19,847 bases of DNA from DASUFE01 sp036274675 (GTDB lineage: Bacteria; Pseudomonadota; Gammaproteobacteria; HTCC5015): the NCBI GenBank assembly GCA_036274675.1, contig DASUFE010000070.1, positions 1-19,847 on the forward strand. Reading direction: 5' to 3'. The position numbers and the translations under genes are program-made. Positions 8,359 through 16,377 of the stretch are shown one piece after another. Every line of letters begins with the position of its first letter. Position 1 is the stretch's first letter. The notes under the pieces are model-generated. The model worked only from the letters and a program-made list of their open reading frames with translations, searched no databases and had not been told where the DNA came from.

Positions 8359-8379
8359 CTGTATTTTTTGGAAATACAG
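8359..8379. promoter_or_regulatory. Perfect inverted repeat upstream of the envelope-machine operon
   Basis: CTGTATTT (8359-8366) and AAATACAG (8372-8379) are perfect inverted copies around TTTGG. The position, about 70 nt before the first gene of the cluster, suits an operator or a leader hairpin. It resembles a LexA box only in its CTGT/ACAG ends; the 13-nt spacing is wrong for LexA. Confidence 0.35.
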
Positions 8380-8447
8380 GTACAGTATGTTGCGCCCAAG
8401 CACCGGCCTATCGATGCTTGACACGTGCTTAGTGGAGGTTGGATTTC

Positions 8448-8969
8448 ATGCGTTTAATAGCGAGTTTGGCCCTTTTCATTGCTTTGTACTCGGGCCTTTC
8501 ACGGGCGGCCGATGCGCCCGCCGAAGGCTCCGAATTGCAGGGCATCGACGATCAGGTGCAAACCCTTAAAAAGGAAGTGATCCAGATCAATCACGAGCTG
8601 TCATTGCTGGAAGAGAAACTGCTGTTTCCTTCCACAACGCAGATTTCCGTGTTCGTTTCCCTCGACGCTCCCCAGGAATTCCGCCTGGATTCGGCTGAGC
8701 TGAGCATTGATAACCAGGTGGTTGCCAAATACGTTTACACGTTCCGCGAGCTTGAGGCCATGAACAAGGGCGGTGTGCAGCGTCTGCATACGGGTAATAT
8801 CGCAACCGGCCCGCACAATATTTCGGTTCTCCTGCGCGGCAAGCGCGGTAGCGATGCCTTCGAGCAGACCGGCACAACCACCGTGAAGAAGGATGTGGAC
8901 CCGAAGTTTGTCGAAATGCATATAGTCGGCGGTTCCGGCAAGCCCGACGTGCAGTTCAGGGATTGGTAG
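8448..8969 (+). CDS. Secreted coiled-coil/beta-domain protein, first gene of the envelope-machine operon
   Basis: Not a family I can name. From ATG 8448 (GGAGG at 8434-8438, spacing 9 nt) the protein has 173 residues; an in-frame TTG at 8439 lies within the spacer of that site. A signal peptide is clear (MRLIASLALFIALYSGLSRA, then ADAP). Residues about 28-55 form a short coiled coil (IDDQVQTLKKEVIQINHEL). The rest looks like a beta-sandwich: LDSAELSIDNQVV and TGNIATGPHNISVLLRG recall PEGA-like surface or periplasmic domains. It ends 23 nt before the TPR gene and is read in the same direction as the TPR, TolQ/R and TonB-like genes, so a periplasmic accessory role in that machine is inferred. 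Confidence 0.85.
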   Translation: MRLIASLALFIALYSGLSRAADAPAEGSELQGIDDQVQTLKKEVIQINHELSLLEEKLLFPSTTQISVFVSLDAPQEFRLDSAELSIDNQVVAKYVYTFRELEAMNKGGVQRLHTGNIATGPHNISVLLRGKRGSDAFEQTGTTTVKKDVDPKFVEMHIVGGSGKPDVQFRDW

Positions 8970-8992
8970 GGCCGCGGAGCGGAGCTGTGAAC

Positions 8993-10969
8993 ATGCAACG
9001 GGCACGCGGTCGATGGAGGTTGTTGGCGACGGGCCTGTTTCTCGCCGGTGTCTGGGAGTTCGCGGCGGCCGGAGATAATTCGGTATCGGATCTCTATTAT
9101 GGCGAAGCCCTCTATTACGCCTACCAGGAAGATTATTTCGATTCCATCGTGCGCCTCGATACGGAACTGGCGCAGCATTATGAGCTGGATCAGCCCGAAC
9201 TCGATACTCTCTATCCTTATAAGAAGAGCGCGGAGTTCTCGGTCGGTGACCTGGAATTGAATTACCGCATGCACCAGCGGGCAGGCCGTGCGATCCAGCG
9301 TGTGCTGGACGCGGAGGGCGTGCCCCCGCCGGTGCGCAGTGAGGCCGCGTATCGCCTGGCGCGGATCTATTATGCCGAGGGCGATTACATCAATGCTACG
9401 CATGCGCTGAATCTGGCGAAAGAGCCGCCGCAAAATATCGCCGACGAAATCGTCCTGTTGAAGGCCCAGATCGAAATGACCCAAGGAAATTTCGAGCATG
9501 CGGTCGAGCTATTGCGCCCGATCCGGAAATCAGACTCTGAACGGGTGCGCGGTTACGCTCCTTACAATCTGGGTGTCGCGCTGATCCAGGCGGGCGATTT
9601 CAGCAAGGGTTCGACTCAGCTGAGCGAAGTCGGAACGATGGCCGGCGACAGTCGGGACATGGTTGCACTGCGAGACAAGGCCAATCTGACCCTGGGCAAT
9701 TATCTGCTGGAGTTGGGGTTGCCGGATATGGCGCGGGGCTATCTGGAACGGGTCAGCCTGCGCGGGCCACTCTCCAACAGGGCGCTGTTGTGGGCCGGCT
9801 GGGCCGATATGGCCCTGAAAAACTATCAGCGCGCGCTGGTGCCGTGGACGGAGTTGCAGAAGCGCGATCCTACCGATGCCGCCGTTCAGGAAGCGTTGCT
9901 GGCCTTGCCTTATGCCTATGCCCAGCTTGAGGCCTATAGTCGCGCGGCGCTGTTGTATGGCGAAGCCGTAGACAAATTTGACACTGAAATCAGCCGTCTT
10001 GACTCTTCGATGGACAGCATACACCAGGGCAAGTTGCGGCAGGCGCTGTTGAAAGATCCCAAGGAGCGCAATTCCCGTTTCTTTGAAAGCTTGCGCCAGA
10101 CGCCGGACGCGCCGGAAACGCGCTATCTGCTGGACCTGATGGCGGGTCACAATTTCCAGGAGTCCGTGAAGAATTATCGCGACCTGGAGAGTCTGCGCCT
10201 CAATCTGGAAAACTGGCTGGCCAATATCAAGGCCTACGAGGATCTGATTGAAATGCGGCGGCGTTACTATCAGCCTTTGCTGCCGAGCGTTGAAAGCCAG
10301 TTCAAGACTCAGGACGCCCTGCTGCAGTCGGTGTTGATACGGCGTGAAGAAGTCGCCCGACAGCTGACTTCGGCCCAGCGTCAGCGCGATACTTGGCGGC
10401 TCGCGGGACTTGACGAACTGGCGGCCAAGCGCAAGCTGGATCAGCTGCAATACCGCGCCGGCCGACTGCCCGATCAGCCTGGGTTGGAAAAAGCCAGGGC
10501 GCGCATAAAAAGACTGCAAGGCGTACTGCAGTGGCAGGTCAACACCGGTTATGACAACCGCCTGAAGGCTGCGTATGTTCATCTGAAAGATCTGGATCAG
10601 TCAATCGGGGATCTGCGGGTAGAGCACCAGAAGATCGTGCGTCTGAAGCGCGAGGCCTATCAGAGTTTCGAGGGATACGAAGCGCCGTTCCGGCAGATGG
10701 CCACGCGCCTGAACGGCTTATTGCAGGGTATCCGCGCCGCCATGCTCCAGCAGGCTGCCTATCTGGAAAAAGCCGCGGTCGGGGAACTGGATCGCCGCCG
10801 CCGCAAGCTGGCGGATTATCGCGTCAAGGCGCGTTTCGCCCTCGCCGAGAGCTACGACCGCGCCACGACCAAGCAGGCAAAGGAGGCGACGGAAGAGTTG
10901 CGTGGGCGAGAAGGCGTGCAGGAAAAGCAGATTGAGGATCAGCCTGTGACGAAGGAGCCGGCGCAATGA
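8993..10969 (+). CDS. Periplasmic TPR protein with long coiled-coil C-terminus
   Basis: 658 residues from ATG 8993, supported by GGAG at 8981-8984; the TTG at 8963 inside the previous gene is rejected. The signal peptide has a core LLATGLFLAGVWEFAAA and probable cleavage before GDN. Residues about 30-400 carry TPR-like helical hairpins (AAYRLARIYYAEGDYINATHAL; YNLGVALIQAGDFSKG). Residues about 420-640 are heptad-rich and charged (RREEVARQLTSAQRQRD; RRRRKLADYRVKARFALAES), a long coiled coil. It resembles the periplasmic TPR scaffolds of Agl-Glt-type clusters (GltD-like by layout only). Its stop overlaps the next start as ATGA, so the two are probably translationally coupled. Exact family and partner are not recognised. 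Confidence 0.9.
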   Translation: MQRARGRWRLLATGLFLAGVWEFAAAGDNSVSDLYYGEALYYAYQEDYFDSIVRLDTELAQHYELDQPELDTLYPYKKSAEFSVGDLELNYRMHQRAGRAIQRVLDAEGVPPPVRSEAAYRLARIYYAEGDYINATHALNLAKEPPQNIADEIVLLKAQIEMTQGNFEHAVELLRPIRKSDSERVRGYAPYNLGVALIQAGDFSKGSTQLSEVGTMAGDSRDMVALRDKANLTLGNYLLELGLPDMARGYLERVSLRGPLSNRALLWAGWADMALKNYQRALVPWTELQKRDPTDAAVQEALLALPYAYAQLEAYSRAALLYGEAVDKFDTEISRLDSSMDSIHQGKLRQALLKDPKERNSRFFESLRQTPDAPETRYLLDLMAGHNFQESVKNYRDLESLRLNLENWLANIKAYEDLIEMRRRYYQPLLPSVESQFKTQDALLQSVLIRREEVARQLTSAQRQRDTWRLAGLDELAAKRKLDQLQYRAGRLPDQPGLEKARARIKRLQGVLQWQVNTGYDNRLKAAYVHLKDLDQSIGDLRVEHQKIVRLKREAYQSFEGYEAPFRQMATRLNGLLQGIRAAMLQQAAYLEKAAVGELDRRRRKLADYRVKARFALAESYDRATTKQAKEATEELRGREGVQEKQIEDQPVTKEPAQ

Positions 10970-13900
10970 AACGATACAGAGTGCTCATAGTATGCCTCGC
11001 CATGATCGTCGCCGGCTGTTCGGGCGGAAACGCCAACAGCAAGGACCGGATCGGCGGTCTTAACCGTAAAAAAGTCAAGGTCGAGGAGCCAACACTCGAT
11101 GACTCCTTCGAACAGGCGATGGATTCGTATCGCAAATTCCTCGAGGAAGGCAAGGACGAGCAGGGACAGGCCACCGCCGAAGCGATGCGCCGCCTGGCGG
11201 ACCTGCAGCTGGAAGCGGGCTCTGGGAGTTACGATTTCGTCAAACAGGCGCAGCAGAAAAAGGCTGCGCAGCAGGCGGCGGCCAAGGCTGCCGGCAAGCA
11301 GCCGGTCGTCGCGCAGCGCGCGGCGGGCAATGCTCCCGCCTCGGAAATGGATCCCGCGAAGTTCGATATCATGCAGCAGAGTACAGGCGTCGATCTGGGC
11401 GCCGGCAGCGGCGAATCACAGCAGTCGTTCGAGAAACGCAGTACACAGATTTCGGAACTGACGCCCGCCAGTGCCGGCGTAGTATTGCCGCCGGGGGCTG
11501 ACCAGCAGGAGGCGGTGGTCAATCCCAGCACGGACGAAGCGATCAAGCTTTATAAAAAATTGCTGGAAAAATATCCGCTGTACGAGCGTAATGACCAGGT
11601 TATGTACCAGTTGGCGCGCGCTTATGAGGAAGGCGGGCGTCAGGAAGAGGCCAAGTCGGTGCTGGATGATCTGGTGAAGCAGTATCCCCAATCGATGCAT
11701 TACGACGAGGCGCAGTTCCGCCGTGGCGAGATTTTCTTCGTAAGAAAACAGTACATCGATTCTGAAGAAGCGTATACGCATGTCGTCAAGAAAGGGGTAA
11801 GCTCCGAATTTTACGATCAGGCGCTGTTCAAACGCGGATGGTCCCTGTTCAAACAGGGCGAGTACGAAAAAGGTTTGCAGGATTTCCTGGTTCTGCTCGA
11901 TATCAAGACCGCGGCCGGCTACCACATCCGGACCGAAGCCAATAAAACCGAGTATCAGCGCGTCGAGGACACGTTGCGCGTAGTCAGCCTGAGCTTCTCT
12001 TATTTGGGCGACTCCGGGTATCTTAAAAGTTTCTTCGATCGTAACGGCCATCGGAACTACGAGTACCTCATCTACAGCAATCTGGCGGAACATTATCTGG
12101 AGAAGCGCCGCTACCAGGACGCCGCCACCACCTATAAGGCTTTTGTGGCCAGCTATCCTTTGCATGAGAAAGCCTCGGATTACGACATGCGGACCATTGA
12201 GATATTCCGCAAGGGCCAGTTCCCGCAGCTCGTGATCGACTCGAAACGCGATTTCGCCGAGAAATACGCCTTGAATTCGCAATACTGGACTTATCACGAT
12301 ATCAACGGCTTCCCTGATATCGTCAATTTCATCAAAACCAATCTGCAGGATCTGGCCAAGCACTATCACGCGCAGTCGCAGCGCGAGCGCAAACCGGAGC
12401 CGCAACAGGCGGCCTATCGCGAAGCCGCCCGCTGGTACCGCGCGCTGCTGAGCTCTTTCCCGGACGACGTGACCGCGCCGGAATATAACTTCCTGCTGGC
12501 TGAACTGCTGTACGAGAATAAGGCTTATCAGGAAGCAGCCGTGGAATACGAACGCACGGCTTATGCCTATCCCGTGCATCCAAAGTCCGCCGAATCCGGT
12601 TACGCGGCCGTCCTGGCTTACCGTGAATACCGGGAGCAGTCGCCGGAACACATGAAAGCTGGTATCTATAAGGAAATGATCCGCAGCTCCCTGCAATTCG
12701 CCGACACCTATTCGGAACATCCGAAGGCGGCGGCCGTGCTCGTCAGCGCCGCCGAAAGTCTGTACGAGCTCAAGGAATACGAACGCGCCACTGCCGCGGC
12801 GCAGAATCTCATTCAGCGCCACAAGAAGGCCGAGCCGGAACTGGTCACGGCCGCCTGGGTGGTTGTCGCCCATTCCGCCTTCGAGCTGAAACGCTATGCC
12901 GATGCAGAGCAATCGTATAAGCAGGTGTTGACCTTGTTACCCCCGCGCGATGAGCGTGCCCAGGCCGCCTCGGACAAGCTGGCCGCCTCTATTTATAAGC
13001 AGGCGGAAGAACACCAGCAACGGGGCGAGATGGATGCGGCGGTTGAGGATTATCTGCGCATCGCCCAGGCGGCGCCGCAGTCCGTCATCCGCGAAACTGC
13101 CGAATATGACGCCGCCACCACCCTTATAAAACTTGAGAAGTGGGATCAATCCGCGGCCGTATTGCAGGCGTTCCGCGCCCAGCACCCGCGAAGCGAACTG
13201 CAGTTCGACGTCACGCAAAAGCTAGCCTTTGTCTATCAACAGGGCGCCAAATTCGCCGAGGCAGCCCAGGAGTTCGAGCGCATAGCCCTGCAAAGTTCGG
13301 ATGAGGAGATGAGCCGTGAGGCTCTTATCGAGGCGGCAAAGCTGTACGCCACGACGGGGGATTATCCCTCTGCTATCAAGGTGCAGAAGGAATACATCCG
13401 CCGTTTCCCGCAGCCGGTGGAACCGGCCCTTGAAGCGCGCCACCAACTGGTGATGTTATATCAAAAGAGCGGGCAGTCGCCTGCACGCACCGCTCTGCTC
13501 AAGGAGATTGTCGATATCGACGCCCATGCGGGTAAGCAGCGCACGGATCGCACCCGTTATCTCGCTGCTTTCGCGGCCTTCGATCTGATCGATCCGAGTT
13601 TGCAGGATTTCAACGACGCACGCCTGGGCGAACCCTTCCAGAAAACCCTCAAGGTCAAAAAGGAAAAGATGGCGCATCTGCTCAAAATGTATGGTGATCT
13701 CGCCGATTACGAGGTGGGCGAAATGACCGCGGCGGCTACTTATCGTATTGCGGGCATCTATTACGAATTCAGCCGCGATCTGATGGCATCTGAGCGTCCT
13801 CGTAACCTGAGCCCGGAAGAGCTGGAGCAGTACGAACTGATTCTGGAGGAACAGGCATATCCCTTCGAGGAAAAGGCCATAGAGGTCCATGAGAAGAATA

Positions 13901-14028
13901 TTGAGCTCCTGTCCGCCGGAGTGTTCAATGAATGGATCGACAAGAGTATTCGACAGTTAGGTGAATTGGTTCCGGCGCGTTATGGAAAGCAGGAACAAGG
14001 AGAACAATTTGTTTCCTCCATTAATTGA
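10966..14028 (+). CDS. Large TPR lipoprotein, probably outer-membrane anchored
   Basis: 1020 residues. AAGGAG at 10952-10957 sits 8 nt before the ATG. The N-terminus is a lipoprotein signal with lipobox VAGC (Cys18) and Ser at +2, which favours the outer membrane under the E. coli rule. Residues about 90-190 are Ala/Gln-rich and probably disordered. From about residue 190 onward TPR-like repeats run almost to the end (LYKKLLEKYPLYERND; NFLLAELLYENKAYQEAA; DAEQSYKQVLTLLPP; KLYATTGDYPSAIKVQ). Such a protein would form a long scaffold between the outer membrane and periplasmic parts. It is bounded by overlapping genes on both sides. It is similar in kind to TPR proteins annotated as adventurous gliding motility proteins; the precise orthology is not established here. 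Confidence 0.92.
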   Translation: MKRYRVLIVCLAMIVAGCSGGNANSKDRIGGLNRKKVKVEEPTLDDSFEQAMDSYRKFLEEGKDEQGQATAEAMRRLADLQLEAGSGSYDFVKQAQQKKAAQQAAAKAAGKQPVVAQRAAGNAPASEMDPAKFDIMQQSTGVDLGAGSGESQQSFEKRSTQISELTPASAGVVLPPGADQQEAVVNPSTDEAIKLYKKLLEKYPLYERNDQVMYQLARAYEEGGRQEEAKSVLDDLVKQYPQSMHYDEAQFRRGEIFFVRKQYIDSEEAYTHVVKKGVSSEFYDQALFKRGWSLFKQGEYEKGLQDFLVLLDIKTAAGYHIRTEANKTEYQRVEDTLRVVSLSFSYLGDSGYLKSFFDRNGHRNYEYLIYSNLAEHYLEKRRYQDAATTYKAFVASYPLHEKASDYDMRTIEIFRKGQFPQLVIDSKRDFAEKYALNSQYWTYHDINGFPDIVNFIKTNLQDLAKHYHAQSQRERKPEPQQAAYREAARWYRALLSSFPDDVTAPEYNFLLAELLYENKAYQEAAVEYERTAYAYPVHPKSAESGYAAVLAYREYREQSPEHMKAGIYKEMIRSSLQFADTYSEHPKAAAVLVSAAESLYELKEYERATAAAQNLIQRHKKAEPELVTAAWVVVAHSAFELKRYADAEQSYKQVLTLLPPRDERAQAASDKLAASIYKQAEEHQQRGEMDAAVEDYLRIAQAAPQSVIRETAEYDAATTLIKLEKWDQSAAVLQAFRAQHPRSELQFDVTQKLAFVYQQGAKFAEAAQEFERIALQSSDEEMSREALIEAAKLYATTGDYPSAIKVQKEYIRRFPQPVEPALEARHQLVMLYQKSGQSPARTALLKEIVDIDAHAGKQRTDRTRYLAAFAAFDLIDPSLQDFNDARLGEPFQKTLKVKKEKMAHLLKMYGDLADYEVGEMTAAATYRIAGIYYEFSRDLMASERPRNLSPEELEQYELILEEQAYPFEEKAIEVHEKNIELLSAGVFNEWIDKSIRQLGELVPARYGKQEQGEQFVSSIN
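13997..14002 (+). promoter_or_regulatory. Ribosome binding site that selects a TTG start
   Basis: A perfect AAGGAG lies 6 nt before TTG 14009, inside the 3' end of the large TPR lipoprotein gene. The alternative upstream starts (GTG 13961, ATG 13982) have no comparable site. Confidence 0.65.
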
Positions 14029-14725
14029 TTTTTATAAAAAAGCCCTCAGTGCCGGAGCCTTCCTGCGCCAATCGGTATTGTTTGCAGTCTGCGCGCTCGG
14101 CCTGCTGCACGGTTGTGCCGGGGGTCCGGTCGCGCGGGATGGTGTTTCGGCGCGCACCCCGTCAAGCGTGAGCGCTGGTATGCAGAGCGAATTCAAGCGC
14201 GCCCTGGAACTGATGGCGGCGGCGAAATACCAGGAGGCTGTGCCCGTGTTGGAGGGCATTATTGCCAAGAACGATCAATTGTCCGGAGCCCAGATCAACC
14301 TCGCAATCGCATGTATGAATTCGGGCGGCGGCAAGGAATATTACGACAAGGCGGAAAAGGCGCTGTTGCGTGCGATCCAGATCAACTCCAAGGAGCCGGT
14401 CGCCTATAATGAGCTCGGATTGCTTTACCGCAGGACCGGCCGTTTCGAAGAGTCGAAAAAGGCTTACCGGCAGGCGATCGCTCTCGATTCCAAATACACT
14501 ATGTCTTATCTGAATATGGGGATACTGTGCGATATATACTTGCAGGATCCCATATGCGCGATTGAATTTTTCGAAAAATATAAGCTGTTGGCGCCAGCGC
14601 AAGCGGAAAAAACCGAAGGCTGGCTGACCGACCTGAAACGCCGCGCGGGCATCACTGAACCCGCGGTGGCGGGAAACGCGGCGACACCCGAGGCGGCGGC
14701 ACCGGCAAAGGAGGCATTACAATGA
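14009..14725 (+). CDS. TPR lipoprotein, GltE/AglT-like
   Basis: 238 residues from TTG 14009, chosen for its strong ribosome site; it overlaps the preceding gene by 20 nt. A hydrophobic stretch (SVLFAVCALGLLHGC) ends in a lipobox with lipid-bearing Cys36. About four TPR hairpins follow: KRALELMAAAKYQEAVPVLE, LNIA-type INLAIACMNSGG, AYNELGLLYRRTGRFEESKK and SYLNMGILCDIYLQDPICA. The tail is Ala/Pro-rich. One short TPR lipoprotein beside TolQ/TolR genes matches the layout of Myxococcus GltE, an outer-membrane lipoprotein of the gliding machine; this is an inference from architecture. GTG 13961 would give 254 residues with a longer leader. Confidence 0.88.
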   Translation: MFPPLIDFYKKALSAGAFLRQSVLFAVCALGLLHGCAGGPVARDGVSARTPSSVSAGMQSEFKRALELMAAAKYQEAVPVLEGIIAKNDQLSGAQINLAIACMNSGGGKEYYDKAEKALLRAIQINSKEPVAYNELGLLYRRTGRFEESKKAYRQAIALDSKYTMSYLNMGILCDIYLQDPICAIEFFEKYKLLAPAQAEKTEGWLTDLKRRAGITEPAVAGNAATPEAAAPAKEALQ

Positions 14726-14994
14726 AACCTAAATATGCATTTATTCTGGCGGCATCGCTGGCGGTTGCGCCGGTTTTCGCCGCGAAGAAGAAGGAAGACG
14801 TGGTGGAGATGAGCGGTATTTCCATTATCGGTAACCGTGAACTGCCGAAGACGCTGTTCATCGTGCCCTGGAAAAATTCGGAAGTCGGGGTCGAAACCGA
14901 GCTGACGAACACCCTGAACGAGGGCATGCAGCCTCTTGATGCTGAAGTATTCAGGCGTGAACTGGACTATTATGATTCCAGCAAGCCGCAGTAG
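14722..14994 (+). CDS. Small secreted protein of the envelope-machine operon
   Basis: 90 residues. The start overlaps the previous stop (ATGA) and has a very strong ribosome site AAAGGAGG (14707-14714, spacing 7). The signal peptide is MKPKYAFILAASLAVAPVFA, then AKKKED, leaving about 70 mature residues. The central part, ISIIGNRELPKTLFIVPWK, looks like a constrained motif rather than filler, and the end is charged (FRRELDYYDSSKPQ). No named domain is recognised. Its strong translation signal and place between the TPR lipoprotein and the TolQ-like gene suggest a stoichiometric periplasmic component. Confidence 0.85.
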   Translation: MKPKYAFILAASLAVAPVFAAKKKEDVVEMSGISIIGNRELPKTLFIVPWKNSEVGVETELTNTLNEGMQPLDAEVFRRELDYYDSSKPQ

Positions 14995-15119
14995 CAGGTG
15001 ATTGAAGAGCATGCCCGCGAAGGCTGAAAAAGCGGCTATGGATTGATTTGTTTTATTATGCTACACATTTGCCGACGTACGGCTAGGGCCGCCGGCTAAA
15101 ACCTAGAGGTATTCAAAAC
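14995..15119 (+). other. Leader region before the TolQ-like gene
   Basis: This 125-nt gap is by far the largest inside the cluster. It contains a small hairpin (GCCG 15071-15074 with CGGC 15080-15083) and a direct repeat CGGCTA at 15080-15085 and 15093-15098. TAGG (15084-15087) could pair with CCTA (15102-15105) just before the ribosome site. No -35/-10 pair stands out. It may hold a second promoter or an mRNA structure adjusting channel-protein synthesis. Confidence 0.3.
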
Positions 15120-15791
15120 ATGATGGACACAATTTACTACTGCATCAAATTCTTCCTTGATGGCGGTGCGTTCATGTATCCCATATTGTTGGTGTTCGCT
15201 GTCGGCATCGCGATTGCCATCGAACGCTGGTTCAAGCTGAGCAGCAGCATGAAACGTAACCGCAGAACCTGGGATGAACTCCAGCCTGTGCTGCAGGATG
15301 GGGATTTCGACCGCGCTCGCGAATTCACCGGTAAATCGGATACCGAACTTGGCATGGTGCTGAGCCTGGGTTTGAGCCGGCAGGGATCTGTGCGCCGTCG
15401 TGACGATATCGAAATCGCGATGGAAGAAGGGATGATGGAGATCATTCCGCAGCTCGAAAAGCGTACGCCCTATCTTGCCATCCTGGCCAATGTGGCCACG
15501 CTGCTGGGATTGCTCGGAACCATCGTAGGCCTGATCCAGGCTTTTACCGCGGTCGCGAACGCCAATCCCTCGGAAAAAGCCAACTTGTTGTCAGGCGCCA
15601 TCGCGGTGGCGATGAATACCACCGCTTTCGGCCTGATGGTCGGTATACCCTTGCTGCTGATGCACACCTTTCTCACCGCCAAGACCACCGAGATCGTGGA
15701 TAGCCTGGAAATGGCCCAGGTCAAGACGCTGAACGTCATCACCGAATTCGCGCGTCAGGACACCACTACCAAGGGCGCGGCCAATGGCTAG
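15120..15791 (+). CDS. TolQ/ExbB/MotA-family proton-channel protein (AglR-like)
   Basis: 223 residues, inner membrane. Three membrane helices are visible: TM1 about residues 18-35 (FMYPILLVFAVGIAIAI), TM2 about 118-145 (LLGLLGTIVGLIQAF, the diagnostic motif) and TM3 about 159-186 (NTTAFGLMVGIPLLL). The threonines of GT in TM2 and NTT in TM3 match the conserved pore threonines of ExbB. A cytoplasmic loop lies between TM1 and TM2. In this family a pentamer surrounds an ExbD/TolR dimer and uses proton flow to drive motion. Two adjacent ATGs (15120, 15123) are possible, and GAGGT at 15106-15110 suits the first. It overlaps the next gene by 8 nt. The start of a TolQ-TolR-TolR set is as in Myxococcus aglRQS. 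Confidence 0.94.
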   Translation: MMDTIYYCIKFFLDGGAFMYPILLVFAVGIAIAIERWFKLSSSMKRNRRTWDELQPVLQDGDFDRAREFTGKSDTELGMVLSLGLSRQGSVRRRDDIEIAMEEGMMEIIPQLEKRTPYLAILANVATLLGLLGTIVGLIQAFTAVANANPSEKANLLSGAIAVAMNTTAFGLMVGIPLLLMHTFLTAKTTEIVDSLEMAQVKTLNVITEFARQDTTTKGAANG

Positions 15792-16374
15792 AAAGCTGCT
15801 CCGCAAGCTGCGGCAAAAGGAACCGCCTGACCTCGATATCACTGCCTTCATGAATCTGATGGTGGCGTTGGTGCCGTTTCTACTGGTGACGGCTGTATTT
15901 TCGCGCGTCAGCATCCTGCAGCTCGACTTGCCGGCTGCCGTAGGGGAGTCGGAAGCCGGTGACAAGAAACTGACCGTCGAAGTGATCGTGCGCAAGGACC
16001 GTATTGAAATCGGTGACGGCGTTCAGATCGTTACGCGTATAGGGAATATCGATCCCGCGATGACCCGAGCCGTACCGGCCGCTGCAACAGGGGAACAGCC
16101 GGCTGCGGCCGCGCAGCAGGAACAATCCGGCATGGCCCAGCAGAAGGGATACGACCTGGCCACCTTGAACAAGGTGCTGATGGAAATCAAGGGCAATTAC
16201 CCCTCAAAACTCGATGCCACGGTGCTGATGGAGCCCGACCTAGAATACGACATATTGGTCCAGGTTATGGACGCGGTCAGCTCTGCGGCAGTGACTGACT
16301 CCGCCGGCAAGCTCCAGAAATATGAACTGTTTCCACAGATTTCCGTAGGCGACGCGCCGATCATCGAGGGTTGA
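15784..16374 (+). CDS. ExbD/TolR-family protein lacking the membrane aspartate
   Basis: 196 residues: short basic N-terminus, one membrane helix (about residues 20-42, FMNLMVALVPFLLVTAVFS), then a periplasmic domain. Aligning LDITAFMNLMVAL with ExbD INVTPFIDVMLVL puts Asn24 where the proton-carrying Asp25 of ExbD sits; the codon is AAT at 15853-15855. The periplasmic part holds an Ala/Gln-rich insertion (near PAAATGEQPAAAAQQEQ) inside the usual ExbD fold, whose end YELFPQISVG is recognisable. AAGGG at 15771-15775 precedes the ATG, which lies inside the TolQ-like gene. It probably forms a heterodimer with the next protein; that is an inference. Confidence 0.9.
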   Translation: MARKLLRKLRQKEPPDLDITAFMNLMVALVPFLLVTAVFSRVSILQLDLPAAVGESEAGDKKLTVEVIVRKDRIEIGDGVQIVTRIGNIDPAMTRAVPAAATGEQPAAAAQQEQSGMAQQKGYDLATLNKVLMEIKGNYPSKLDATVLMEPDLEYDILVQVMDAVSSAAVTDSAGKLQKYELFPQISVGDAPIIEG

Positions 16375-16377
16375 AGC

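Noticed and set aside
8359..8379. LexA (SOS) box
   Set aside because: The CTGT and ACAG ends match, but the spacing is 13 nt instead of 8.
8418..8446. Perfect -35 hexamer TTGACA (8418-8423) before the secreted protein gene
   Set aside because: At 17-18 nt downstream the bases are GGATTT/GATTTC, not a -10, and transcription would begin inside the gene start.
11416..12912. Long antisense reading frame of about 498 codons opposite the large TPR gene
   Set aside because: It is a shadow of the codon bias of the + strand gene: no ribosome site, no recognisable domain, and it would conflict with a well-supported TPR lipoprotein.
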